Origin: Thermoleophilia bacterium
GTDB lineage: Bacteria; Actinomycetota; Thermoleophilia; Gaiellales; Gaiellaceae
NCBI GenBank assembly: GCA_023382435.1
Contig: JAHDVS010000002.1
Coordinates: 87,966-151,965, forward strand
Length of the DNA stretch: 64,000 bases
Reading direction: 5' to 3'
How positions within the stretch are numbered: the stretch's first letter is position 1; each line of letters begins with the position of its first letter. Both the position numbers and the translations under genes were made by a program. The notes below the pieces were generated by a model. That model was not told the DNA's origin, searched no databases, and saw only the letters and a program-made list of their open reading frames with translations. Below are positions 25,774 to 33,517 of the stretch, piece after piece.

Positions 25774-26642
25774 CAGGCCGCCGACGCGGGGTACGACCAC
25801 CGCTCGCCGCGGAGCTTCGCCAGCAGCCGGTCGCGAAGGAGGATCGTTTCGGAGACCGTGTCGCAGTCGTTCAGGTGCTCCCAGTCGATCCAGAGGTACT
25901 CGAGGCCGATGTCGCCGCCGTATCCGGTCTCCCGCATCACGTCGACCATGCGCTCGAAGTCGATCACGCTGTCTCTGAGTGTCGCCTGCATCCGCCCCTT
26001 GCGCGCGCCCCGCGCATGGAAGTGGCGCGCATGCGGCACGAGCGTCTCGATCGCCCCCTGCGCGTACCCCTGGTAGACGAAGTGGCTGTAGTCGAGCGTC
26101 AGCTCGAGGTCCGGAGTCTGCTGGCAGAGACGCCTCGCCTCGTCCGGAGCCTGGGCGATCGATCCGAGGTGGGGCTCGATCGAGAGGCGCAGGCCCGCCG
26201 CACGGGTGCGCTCGGCGCGCCAGCCGAGCTCATCGACCGAGCGCTGAAACGAGTCTTCGTGGCGCTCGGCTTCCCAGTCGACGCCGGGAAGCATCGTCAG
26301 GCCCGGCGCGCCGATCCGGATCGCCAGCTCGAGCATGCCCTCGAACAGCATCCTGGAGCGCGCGCGCTCGGCGGCCGCAGGATGGTTGGGGGCCAGCGTC
26401 TGGAAGTCGGTCCAGGGGATCACGAACAGATCGGAGACGGCGAGCTCCCGGCGCTCGAGTCCCTTCGAGATGCGAGCGGCCGCAGCGGGGATGTCGTCGC
26501 GCACGGCCTCGGGGCGGATGTGGGAGCGATTGCCCATCAGGCACACGTCGACCCCGTCGAGCTCGAGCAGTCTGATCAGGTCGAGGACGCTCTCCCATGG
26601 CTCCAGGAGCCGGAACGTGTTGTCCGCGCAGGCCAGGCGCAT
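25773..26642 (-). CDS. Sugar phosphate isomerase/epimerase (TIM barrel)
   Basis: A 289-residue xylose-isomerase-like protein. Likely metal-site segments are SIEPHLG (Glu), TLDYSHFV (Asp and His), RHFHARGAR (His) and IGLEYLWID (Glu). The ATG at 26642 follows TAGCCT by eight bases, a near-leaderless promoter layout. It is divergent from the histone-deacetylase-like gene, with only 26 bases between start codons, and the two -10 boxes overlap. It is the fourth barrel of this fold in the window. Confidence 0.85.
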   Translation of the reverse strand: MRLACADNTFRLLEPWESVLDLIRLLELDGVDVCLMGNRSHIRPEAVRDDIPAAAARISKGLERRELAVSDLFVIPWTDFQTLAPNHPAAAERARSRMLFEGMLELAIRIGAPGLTMLPGVDWEAERHEDSFQRSVDELGWRAERTRAAGLRLSIEPHLGSIAQAPDEARRLCQQTPDLELTLDYSHFVYQGYAQGAIETLVPHARHFHARGARKGRMQATLRDSVIDFERMVDVMRETGYGGDIGLEYLWIDWEHLNDCDTVSETILLRDRLLAKLRGERWSYPASAA

Positions 26643-26649
26643 CCGCGCG

Positions 26650-26656
26650 TAGGCTA
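26650..26656. promoter_or_regulatory. Overlapping divergent -10 boxes
   Basis: TAGGCTA contains TAGGCT on the plus strand (26650-26655) and TAGCCT on the minus strand (26656-26651). Both fit the TANNNT -10 pattern seen before other genes here and face the genes starting at 26669 and 26642. Polymerases could not occupy both at once. Confidence 0.45.
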
Positions 26657-26668
26657 CCCGCTCACGGC

Positions 26669-27526
26669 GTGCTGCTCGTCTCCCACCCCGACTTCGCCCG
26701 CTTGCACCCGACCGGGGAGCACCCCGAGTCGCCGGAGCGGATCGCGTCCCTGCACTCGGTCTTCCCGGACTTCGCAACCGCCGCTCCGGCATCGGTCGAG
26801 CAGGTGGCGGCGTGCCACGAGCGCGACTACGTGGAGATCGTCCGGACGATCTCCGAGAGCGGCCGGACGGTGCGGCTCGACCCCGATACGGTTTGCACGC
26901 CCTCGTCGTTTCGACTCGCGCTGCGAGCGGCCGGAGCCGCGATCGAGGCAGCCGAGCGCGGCGGGTTCGCGCTGGCTCGCCCACCGGGCCACCACGCCCT
27001 GCCCGATCGTGCGATGGGCTTCTGCCTCTTCAACAACGTGGCGGTGGCAGCCCGCCACGCGCAGCGGGAGCTCGGGCTGGCCCGCATCGCGATCCTCGAT
27101 TGGGACGTCCACCACGGCAACGGGACGGAGGAGATCTTCCGCGACGACCCTGCCGTGCTATTCGTCTCGCTGCACCGCTGGCCCTACTACCCCGGCACGG
27201 GCGGGCCGGACGACCAGGGAGAGACAACCGTGAACGTCCCGCTCGGCGCGGGCTCGGGCGACGAGGCGTATGTCGAGGCGATGGAGCGGGTGGCCGAGCC
27301 GGCGATCCGCGGGTTTGCTCCCGACCTCCTGCTGATCTCGGCCGGCTACGACGCGGCGGAGGGTGACCCGCTGGGCGGGATGTGCGTCACGGCCGCCGGC
27401 TATCGCGAGCTCGCGCGCAGGGCGCGCGGGCTGTGCGATCGGGTGGCCTGCGTGCTCGAGGGCGGCTACGACGTCACGACCCTCCCCGGGCTCGTCGGTG
27501 CGACCCTGGACGGGCTCGGCGATTGA
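26669..27526 (+). CDS. Histone-deacetylase-family hydrolase (acetoin-utilisation/polyamine deacetylase-like)
   Basis: A 285-residue HDAC-fold zinc hydrolase. The active-site pair is in RPPGHHA (His108, His109). Zinc ligands are in [10 protein letters not shown] (Asp146, His148), with the further Asp in SAGYDA and the closing EGGYD segment. Bacterial members remove acetyl or related acyl groups from polyamines, lysine or small amides. The GTG at 26669 gives the standard N-terminus; an upstream open frame is antisense to the isomerase gene. Substrate not determinable. Confidence 0.88.
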   Translation: MLLVSHPDFARLHPTGEHPESPERIASLHSVFPDFATAAPASVEQVAACHERDYVEIVRTISESGRTVRLDPDTVCTPSSFRLALRAAGAAIEAAERGGFALARPPGHHALPDRAMGFCLFNNVAVAARHAQRELGLARIAILDWDVHHGNGTEEIFRDDPAVLFVSLHRWPYYPGTGGPDDQGETTVNVPLGAGSGDEAYVEAMERVAEPAIRGFAPDLLLISAGYDAAEGDPLGGMCVTAAGYRELARRARGLCDRVACVLEGGYDVTTLPGLVGATLDGLGD

Positions 27527-27551
27527 GCCCGTGCGGCCCGCGCGAAGCGGC

Positions 27552-27557
27552 TAGGCT
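27552..27557 (+). promoter_or_regulatory. -10 box of a leaderless promoter (thioredoxin gene)
   Basis: TAGGCT ends six bases before the GTG at 27564, so initiation should fall on or next to the start codon. The same TAGGCT box recurs at 28148. Confidence 0.5.
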
Positions 27558-27563
27558 TGGCCC

Positions 27564-28136
27564 GTGACCGCGCTCGACGCGACCGAGGTGACGTTCGGCG
27601 ACACGGTCCTCGCGCGTTCCCACGAGCTGCCCGTCGTCGTCGATTTCTGGGCCGGCTGGTGTGAGCCGTGCAAGGCGCTCGCCCCGGTCCTGGAACAGGC
27701 CGTCGAGGCGCGTGGCGGACAGATCGAGCTCGTCAAGGTGGACGTGGACGCGAACCCCGGGCTCGCGCAGGCGTACGGGATCCGCGGCATCCCGGCAGTG
27801 AAGGCCTTCCGCGACGGCCAGGTGGCCTCGGAGTTCGTCGGCGCCCAGTCGCCGCAGTCCGTGGAGACGTTCCTCGACTCGCTGCTCGGGCCGAGCGCGG
27901 GCGAGCGGCTGCTCGAGGAGCTGGCGGCGAGCGGCGAGTTTCCCGAGATCCTGGGCCCGCTCGCCGAAGGCGACCACGAGCGCGTGCTCGAGTGGCTCCT
28001 CGGCCGAGTCGACGACGCCGACGCGACCGGTAGAGACCGGATCCGCGAGGTGATGGTGGCCGTGTTCGAGGAGCTGGGGCACGATCACCCCCTGTCGGCG
28101 AGCTACCGCCGGCGCCTCGCGAGCACGCTTTACTGA
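27564..28136 (+). CDS. CnoX/YbbN-type thioredoxin with C-terminal helical domain
   Basis: A 190-residue protein. The thioredoxin domain (about residues 1-108) has WCEPC in place of WCGPC and the cis-proline segment GIRGIPAV. The C-terminal 80 residues are helical and match the tetratricopeptide-like tail of YbbN/CnoX. Such proteins act as redox-linked holdases and hand oxidised clients to chaperonin or transfer cysteines for repair. The gene has its own leaderless promoter and ends 22 bases before the next coding region. Confidence 0.88.
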   Translation: MTALDATEVTFGDTVLARSHELPVVVDFWAGWCEPCKALAPVLEQAVEARGGQIELVKVDVDANPGLAQAYGIRGIPAVKAFRDGQVASEFVGAQSPQSVETFLDSLLGPSAGERLLEELAASGEFPEILGPLAEGDHERVLEWLLGRVDDADATGRDRIREVMVAVFEELGHDHPLSASYRRRLASTLY

Positions 28137-28147
28137 TCCCGCCGCGG

Positions 28148-28153
28148 TAGGCT
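28148..28153 (+). promoter_or_regulatory. -10 box of a leaderless promoter before a non-standard start
   Basis: TAGGCT is followed by five bases and then ATC at 28159, exactly where the flavoprotein family N-terminus begins. This is the same box and nearly the same spacing as at 27552, so it supports translation from 28159 despite the ATC codon. Confidence 0.45.
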
Positions 28154-28158
28154 GGCGC

Positions 28159-30246
28159 ATCGCGCGCGAGCCCCGCCACGACATCCTCTTCGAGCCGGTC
28201 GCGATCGGCCCCAAGACGCTGCGGAATCGCTTCTACCAGGTGCCGCACTGCACCGGCTTCGGCGTCGACAAGCCCCACTCGCAGGTCGCGCACCGCGCCG
28301 TCAAGGCGGAAGGCGGCTGGGCGGCCATCTGCACCGAGTACTGCGCGGTCAGCCCCGACTCGGACGACGCACCCTACGTGTCGACCCGGCTCTGGGACGA
28401 CGACGACCTGCGAGCGCTGGCGCGGGTTGCGGACGCGGCGCACGAGCACGGCGCCCTCGCCGGGATCGAGCTCTGGCACGGCGGTGTTCATGCGGAGGGT
28501 CGCGAATCCCGCTGGCCGCTCGTCGCGCCCTCCCAGCGCGCCACCGCGTACGCGCCACACGCGGTCCCGAAGGCGCTCGAGCTGGCGGACATCCGCCGCA
28601 TCCAGACGGACTGGGCGGCGGCGGCCGCGCGGGCGCGCACGGCGGGCTTCGACATCGTCTACGTGTACGGCGGCCACTCCTACCTGCCGCTCCAGTTCCT
28701 CTCCCCCGCCCTGAACCGTCGCACCGACGGCTACGGCGGCTCGCTTCGAAACCGCGCCCGGTTCTGGCTCGAGACGATCGAGCTCGTACGGGATGCCGTC
28801 GGCAGCGACTGCGCGGTCGCCGTGCGGCTGTCGGTGGAGGCGTTGCATCAGGACGGCGTGGCGCTCGAGGAGGGGCTCGCGTTCATCGACCTCGCCGACC
28901 CCCTCGTCGACCTATGGGACGTGATCGTCGGCAGCATCGCCGGGCCCGGACGGGTCGACGCGGGCCCCTCCCGGTTCTTCCCGGAGGGCTACCAGCTCGA
29001 GTGGACGCGCGCCGCCCGCCAGCGAACCCGCAAGCCGGTCATCGGCGTCGGCCGCTTCACGAGCCCCGACGCGATGGCCGAGGCGGTCCGCACAGGCGCG
29101 CTCGACCTGATCGGCGCGGCCCGGCCGTCGATCGCGGACCCCTTCCTGCCGCGGAAGATCGAGGAGGGTCGCTACGTCGAGATCCGCGAGTGCATCGGCT
29201 GCAACCAGTGCTACGCGCGGGCCAATTACGGCCGCCACCTCGGCTGCACCCAGAACCCGACCGCCGGCGAGGAGCATCGCCGAGGGTGGCATCCGGAGCG
29301 TGTACCGCCGGCGGCCGACGGCGCGGTCGACGCACTCGTCGTCGGCGCCGGCCCGGCCGGCCTCGAGTGCGCCCTCGTGCTCGCGCAGCGGGGGCTCCGG
29401 CGCGTCCACGTCGTCGATGCCGGGGACGAGCCGGGAGGCCACTTCCGCTGGCTGACGCGCCTGCCCGGGCTCGGCGAGTGGGCGCGCGTCGTCGGCTGGC
29501 GCCGGATCCAGCTCGAGCGCATGCGCAACGTGGAGCTGCTCGCGGGTGTCAGCCTCGACGTCGAAGGCGTGCTCCAGTACGGCGCCGACGTGGTCGTGTG
29601 CGCGACCGGCGCCCGCTGGTCGCCGGACGGCGTGAACGCGCTCACGCACGAGCCGATCCCCGGGGCCGGCGCGGGGCTTCCGAACATCTTCACGCCGGAG
29701 CAGGTGATGCTCGAGTCCCGGCGACCGGACGGGGAGCGGGTGATCGTGTACGACGGCGAGGGCTACGTGACCGCCGCGGGAATTGCCGAGCTGCTCGCGA
29801 GCGAGGGGTACACGGTCGAGCTCGTCACGTTCCTCGAGCGGATCGCACCGGTCTGCGACGAGACGCTCGAGGGACTCCGCTTGCGCCGCCGCCTCCACGA
29901 CGTCGGCGTCGCGATGCGCCCCGCAACCACGCTCACCGCGATCCACGCGGATCACGTGAGCGCGGAGACGGAGCACGGGGAGCCGCTCGAGCTGCCCGCG
30001 AGCGCCGTCGTCCTCTGCACGCAGCGGCTCTCCGCTGACACCCTCTACCGCGAGCTCGCGGCCGATCCGGCGGCTCTGGCCGAGCACGCGATCCAGGCGC
30101 TGCACCGGATCGGCGACTGCGTGTGCCCCCGCACCGCCGCGGACGCGATCTTCGACGCCCACCGCCTCGCCCGCGAGCTCGACTCGCCGGACCCGGCGAC
30201 GCCGCTGCCCCACCGGCGCGAGCGCCTGGTCGTCACGGATCCCTGA
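28159..30246 (+). CDS. Trimethylamine-dehydrogenase-like OYE/FAD flavoprotein, start codon abnormal
   Basis: About 695 residues from 28159. An N-terminal old-yellow-enzyme TIM barrel binds FMN (NRFYQVPHC near the start, GRFTSPDAM later). A 4Fe-4S site follows with Cys345, Cys348, Cys351 and Cys363 in CIGCNQC...CTQNP, then a C-terminal dinucleotide domain (VVGAGPAGLECALVL). This order matches trimethylamine, dimethylamine and histamine dehydrogenases and N-methylproline demethylase. Homology runs upstream of the first usable start (GTG at 28240) back to IAREPRHDILFEP, where an ATC stands in the place of Met. Either ATC initiates, or an ATG was lost by mutation or sequencing error. Oxidative N-demethylation is likely. 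Confidence 0.82.
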   Translation: MAREPRHDILFEPVAIGPKTLRNRFYQVPHCTGFGVDKPHSQVAHRAVKAEGGWAAICTEYCAVSPDSDDAPYVSTRLWDDDDLRALARVADAAHEHGALAGIELWHGGVHAEGRESRWPLVAPSQRATAYAPHAVPKALELADIRRIQTDWAAAAARARTAGFDIVYVYGGHSYLPLQFLSPALNRRTDGYGGSLRNRARFWLETIELVRDAVGSDCAVAVRLSVEALHQDGVALEEGLAFIDLADPLVDLWDVIVGSIAGPGRVDAGPSRFFPEGYQLEWTRAARQRTRKPVIGVGRFTSPDAMAEAVRTGALDLIGAARPSIADPFLPRKIEEGRYVEIRECIGCNQCYARANYGRHLGCTQNPTAGEEHRRGWHPERVPPAADGAVDALVVGAGPAGLECALVLAQRGLRRVHVVDAGDEPGGHFRWLTRLPGLGEWARVVGWRRIQLERMRNVELLAGVSLDVEGVLQYGADVVVCATGARWSPDGVNALTHEPIPGAGAGLPNIFTPEQVMLESRRPDGERVIVYDGEGYVTAAGIAELLASEGYTVELVTFLERIAPVCDETLEGLRLRRRLHDVGVAMRPATTLTAIHADHVSAETEHGEPLELPASAVVLCTQRLSADTLYRELAADPAALAEHAIQALHRIGDCVCPRTAADAIFDAHRLARELDSPDPATPLPHRRERLVVTDP

Positions 30247-30372
30247 CGGATCCGGCGCACTTCCGTCACGGATCTGGCCGAAAAGGCCGATGCCGACGCG
30301 CCCGCGCGGGCGTACAGTGACACGAGGACGCGATAGCCCGCGCCCGCCGCGCCGGAAGGAGGTGAACGATGG

Positions 30373-30909
30373 ATGCGAACGCGAACACGAATGCTCGTCG
30401 CTCTCGCCGGTGCGACGCTGGCGGCGGCGCTCCTGACGGGAACGAGCATGGCAGGCACCTCCGGCTCGGCGAGCTCGTACCGGGCGACGGTCACAGACCT
30501 GGACGCGAGTGGCGTGCCGCTCGGCCCGCCCCGGCCGGCCCGATCGTTCGAGCGCTCGCTCCAGGCCTCGGGCTGCCGCGACGTCGACATCTACAAGGAG
30601 GCGAAGAGCTTCCTCTTCCGGGTGACCGTCTACCGGTGGCACCACACGAAGCGCTGGTGCTGGTCGAACGGGAAGATCACGACGGTGGTCACGTCGGCCT
30701 ACGCGACGAACGTCGATCCGAACTGGTACTACAGGGGGATCGCCGCGAGCGCGAGTTACTTCTACAACTCGAACACCGCCCACTACTCGTTCCGGCAGGC
30801 GCGGATGGAGAACTGCGTGCTGAAGTTCGGCTGCGTCGGCAGCGAGTACCCCTGGGTGAAGATCTGGGCGTTCGGTGATGGCAGCTACCGCTGGGAAAGG
30901 GGGACGTGA
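30373..30909 (+). CDS. Secreted protein of unknown function
   Basis: A 178-residue protein with a clear signal peptide (RTRTRMLVALAGATLAAALL, cleavage near AGTSG). The mature part is rich in Trp and Tyr and has four cysteines (SGCRD, RWCWS, NCVL and GCVG) that could pair outside the cell. It has no domain I recognise. The ATG at 30373 is ten bases behind AGGAGG; an ATG at 30369 in another frame gives no signal peptide and is rejected. A small membrane protein gene begins one base after its stop, so the two are probably co-translated. Confidence 0.78.
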   Translation: MRTRTRMLVALAGATLAAALLTGTSMAGTSGSASSYRATVTDLDASGVPLGPPRPARSFERSLQASGCRDVDIYKEAKSFLFRVTVYRWHHTKRWCWSNGKITTVVTSAYATNVDPNWYYRGIAASASYFYNSNTAHYSFRQARMENCVLKFGCVGSEYPWVKIWAFGDGSYRWERGT

Positions 30910-30910
30910 G

Positions 30911-31075
30911 ATGACCGAAGCACCGGCGAGCGTCGCGATCCAGGTGCTCAACCTGATCGGGCGCTTCCTCTACCGGCTCGTGCTCGCCGTCGTGATCGTG
31001 TGGCTGCTGGGGCTGATCGTCGGCCTCTTCGTCGGGGAAGGCCCCGGCGGAGGCGTGATCGAGATCACCCCGTGA
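30911..31075 (+). CDS. Small single-pass membrane protein
   Basis: A 54-residue protein with one strong transmembrane helix (about residues 19-41, FLYRLVLAVVIVWLLGLIVG) and a short Gly-rich C-terminus. The ATG lies one base after the stop of the secreted protein gene. No family recognised. It may anchor or help export its neighbour, but that is inference. Confidence 0.62.
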   Translation: MTEAPASVAIQVLNLIGRFLYRLVLAVVIVWLLGLIVGLFVGEGPGGGVIEITP

Positions 31076-31084
31076 GCCTCCCCT

Positions 31085-31109
31085 GAGGGCCGCAGCCCGC
31101 GCGGCCCTC
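31085..31109. terminator. Stem-loop between convergent genes
   Basis: GAGGGCCGC (31085-31093) and GCGGCCCTC (31101-31109) form a perfect 9-bp GC stem with a 7-base loop. It lies between the small membrane protein gene and the convergent prephenate dehydratase gene. A T-run is missing, so it may serve both strands weakly or with Rho. Confidence 0.55.
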
Positions 31110-31127
31110 CCCTCCCCGCGCTGGAAG

Positions 31128-31955
31128 CTAGATGTCCGCCGGGTAGGAACCGAAGACGACGAGTTGACGGGTGAGTGCGGTCATCTCGGCCAGGGTCTCT
31201 GAGACCACGCGGTCGAGGGGATGGCCGGCGAGCACCGCGTCGAACCGGTAGCGCCACGGGGTCTGCGGAATCGGGCGTGACACCAGCTGCACGAGGTCGA
31301 GGCTGTGGCGCGCAAACGGCTCGAGAGCGCGGTGGAGCGCGCCCGGGCGGTGGTCGGTGACGAATGAGAACGCGGTGCGCCATGCGCCCTCGTCGCGGTC
31401 GAGCCTGACGTACGGGGCGATCGCCACGAACCGCGTGTAGGCCTCGGGGTGGTCGCCGACGTCGCTCGCGAGCACGCGGAGCCCGTACATCTCCGCGGCG
31501 CGCTCGCTCGCGATCGCGACCTCGGAGGGGTCGCCGGCTCGGGCGACCTGGGCCGCCGCGTCCGACGTGGTCGGCGTGGCGATAGCGGTCGCCCACGGCA
31601 TCGACCCGAGCAGGGATCTGCACTGGTCGAGGGCCATCGGATGGGAGCGGACGACCCGCACCTGCTCGAGCGCCACCTCCTCGGCGCCGAGCAGGAGATG
31701 GCGGATCGGCAGCACGGTCTCGCGGGCGATCGAGAGCGACGAGGTGTAGAGGAGATCGTGGGTCTCCGCGACCGGGCCGACCAGCGAGCTCTCGATCGGG
31801 AGCACCCCGAAGTCCGCGTCGCCGAGAATCGCCGCCTCGACGACCGCCGCGAACGTCGGCAGGGCAACCAGCCGGGCGTCTCCGGGAAACAGCCGGTCGG
31901 CAGCGACGGCCGCATGCGTCCCGTCGGGCCCGGGATATGCAACCTGGACGGGCAT
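31128..31955 (-). CDS. pheA: Prephenate dehydratase
   Basis: A 275-residue monofunctional enzyme that converts prephenate to phenylpyruvate in phenylalanine synthesis. The N-terminus VAYPGPDGTHA and segment GVLPIESSLVG are typical, and the catalytic Thr-Arg-Phe is seen in EAYTRFVAI. A C-terminal ACT domain (GALHRALEPFARHSLDLVQL, then SRP) should give feedback control by phenylalanine. A TACCGT box seven bases before the ATG predicts a leaderless transcript, so it is probably transcribed independently of ispH, which ends 43 bases upstream. Confidence 0.92.
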   Translation of the reverse strand: MPVQVAYPGPDGTHAAVAADRLFPGDARLVALPTFAAVVEAAILGDADFGVLPIESSLVGPVAETHDLLYTSSLSIARETVLPIRHLLLGAEEVALEQVRVVRSHPMALDQCRSLLGSMPWATAIATPTTSDAAAQVARAGDPSEVAIASERAAEMYGLRVLASDVGDHPEAYTRFVAIAPYVRLDRDEGAWRTAFSFVTDHRPGALHRALEPFARHSLDLVQLVSRPIPQTPWRYRFDAVLAGHPLDRVVSETLAEMTALTRQLVVFGSYPADI

Positions 31956-31962
31956 CCGCTCA

Positions 31963-31968
31963 ACGGTA
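31963..31968 (-). promoter_or_regulatory. -10 box of a leaderless promoter (pheA)
   Basis: On the minus strand TACCGT is followed by seven bases and the ATG at 31955, the TANNNT spacing repeated at several gene starts here. Confidence 0.4.
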
Positions 31969-31997
31969 GCGCAGGGGCTGACGAGGAGTCGCCCCCG

Positions 31998-32924
31998 CTA
32001 GCGCAGCTCGGCCGGGAGACGGAAGTACACATCCTCCCGGGTCAGCTCGACCTCGACCCGCTCGGCGAAGCCCAGCTCGGCGAGCCGGTCGGCGACACGA
32101 TTGACGAGCAGGTCGGGCGACGAGGCGCCGGCCGTGAGACCCACGGTCTCGTGCCCCACGAGCCAGGCCGGATCGAGGTCCGACTCGTCGTCCACGAGGT
32201 AGGCGTCGGCGCCGCATGTGCGCGCCACCTCGACCAGCCGGTTCGCGTTCGAGCTCGTCGTCGAGCCGACGACCAGGACGAGAGTAGCCTGCTCGCAGAT
32301 CTTCTTCACGGCGTCCTGGCGGTTCTGGGTCGCGTAGCAGATGTCGGCGGACGGCGGGCCGACCAGGTCGGGGAAGCGGTCGCGCAACGCATCGACGACG
32401 TCCGCGGTGTCATCCACCGACAGCGTCGTCTGCGTCAGGTACGCGACGCCCTGGTCGCCGTCCAGCTCGAGGCGCTCCGCCTCGCCGGCGGTCTCGACGA
32501 GCACGATCGCGTCCGGCGCCTCGCCCATCGTGCCCACGACCTCCTCGTGGCCCGCGTGCCCGACGAGGGCGATCTTCAGGCCCCGCGCAGCGTAGCGCCT
32601 GGCCTCGGCATGCACCTTCGAGACGAGCGGGCAGGTCGCGTCGATCACTTTCAGGTCGCGCTCGGCGCACTTGCGGTACACCTGCGGGGCCACCCCGTGC
32701 GCCGAGAGAACGACGAGCGCCCCCTCGGGCACCTCCTGCTCGGACTCGACGAAGATCGCGCCTCTCGCCTCGAGATCGCGCACGACGTGGACGTTGTGGA
32801 CGATCTGGTGGCGCACGTAGACCGGAGGGCCGTGCGTCTCGAGCAGCGTCTCGACGATGTCGATCGCGCGGACGACACCCGCGCAGAAGCTCCGGGGAGC
32901 GGCGACGAGGACGCGCTTGCTCAC
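31998..32924 (-). CDS. ispH: 4-hydroxy-3-methylbut-2-enyl diphosphate reductase
   Basis: A 308-residue IspH/LytB enzyme, the last step of the MEP isoprenoid pathway, producing IPP and DMAPP. The three ligands of its iron-sulfur cluster are visible: Cys14 in RSFCAGVVRAI, Cys98 in DATCP and Cys196 in DICYATQNRQ. The ATQNRQ and SNANRL segments are family hallmarks. The GTG at 32924 overlaps the stop of the hopanoid nucleosidase gene by four bases, placing precursor supply in the hopanoid operon. The longer open frame to 33251 is antisense-like and not used. Confidence 0.95.
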   Translation of the reverse strand: MSKRVLVAAPRSFCAGVVRAIDIVETLLETHGPPVYVRHQIVHNVHVVRDLEARGAIFVESEQEVPEGALVVLSAHGVAPQVYRKCAERDLKVIDATCPLVSKVHAEARRYAARGLKIALVGHAGHEEVVGTMGEAPDAIVLVETAGEAERLELDGDQGVAYLTQTTLSVDDTADVVDALRDRFPDLVGPPSADICYATQNRQDAVKKICEQATLVLVVGSTTSSNANRLVEVARTCGADAYLVDDESDLDPAWLVGHETVGLTAGASSPDLLVNRVADRLAELGFAERVEVELTREDVYFRLPAELR

Positions 32925-33517
32925 GCCGAGCCCGCCCGCACGAGCGCGCCCGCGGCGCGCTCGAGCGCCGTGAGCCCCAGACGCGCGTTTCTCGCGGCAC
33001 GCAGAGCGCGCCGCGGCTCGCGCAGGAACGCAGCCGCCACGACGGCCCAGGCGGTACCCCCGCCAGGGGTCGCCGCCCCGCCCAGCCGGCCGACGGGCTC
33101 GTCGGGGGTATCGGAGATCGCACGGACGACGCCGGCGAGCCGCCCGCTGGCCGCGAGCGGGCCGCTCTCCATGTCGACGGCGACCGCGCCGGTGCGCGCG
33201 GCCAGGCTGGCGCGCTCGTCCGCCGTGTCCACGATCCGCTGCACGGCGCACACGACCGCGGCCGCGGCGTCGGGAACAGGGAGTGGCTCGCCCTCCCAGA
33301 GCAGCCCGCCCCGCTCGTCGACCACCTTCGTGGCGGTGACGAGCGCCCCGGGGCTGTAGCCGGGCACCAGGGCACCGGCCAGCCCGAAACTCGCCAGGGG
33401 CCCGTCAGGTAGCGGCAGCGAGGCGCCGAGCCCCACACGTGCGGCGCATGCGCCTGCCGCCCGGGCAGCCCTCTCCTCGACCGCGAGCGCGCAGGCGAGC
33501 GTCAACGAAGCGTCCAC
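32921..33517 (-). CDS. hpnG: Hopanoid-associated nucleosidase/phosphorylase HpnG
   Basis: A 198-residue protein of the purine-nucleoside phosphorylase/MTA nucleosidase fold. HpnG releases adenine from adenosylhopane to give ribosylhopane. The family segment VAVDMESGPLAAS (acidic active-site region) is present, and the N-terminus LTLACALAVEERAA is compatible. It is rather short and lacks an obvious phosphate loop, as expected for this degenerate subfamily. The GTG at 33517 overlaps the hpnH stop by 16 bases. Position between hpnH and ispH makes the call firm. Confidence 0.82.
   Translation of the reverse strand: MDASLTLACALAVEERAARAAGACAARVGLGASLPLPDGPLASFGLAGALVPGYSPGALVTATKVVDERGGLLWEGEPLPVPDAAAAVVCAVQRIVDTADERASLAARTGAVAVDMESGPLAASGRLAGVVRAISDTPDEPVGRLGGAATPGGGTAWAVVAAAFLREPRRALRAARNARLGLTALERAAGALVRAGSA

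Noticed and set aside
30369..30878. Alternative frame of 169 residues starting at 30369
   Set aside because: It lacks a signal peptide and family-like sequence; the frame from 30373 has both a signal peptide and patterned cysteines.
28912..30951. Open frame of 679 residues on the minus strand
   Set aside because: It is antisense to the flavoprotein and secreted-protein genes and has no recognisable domain.
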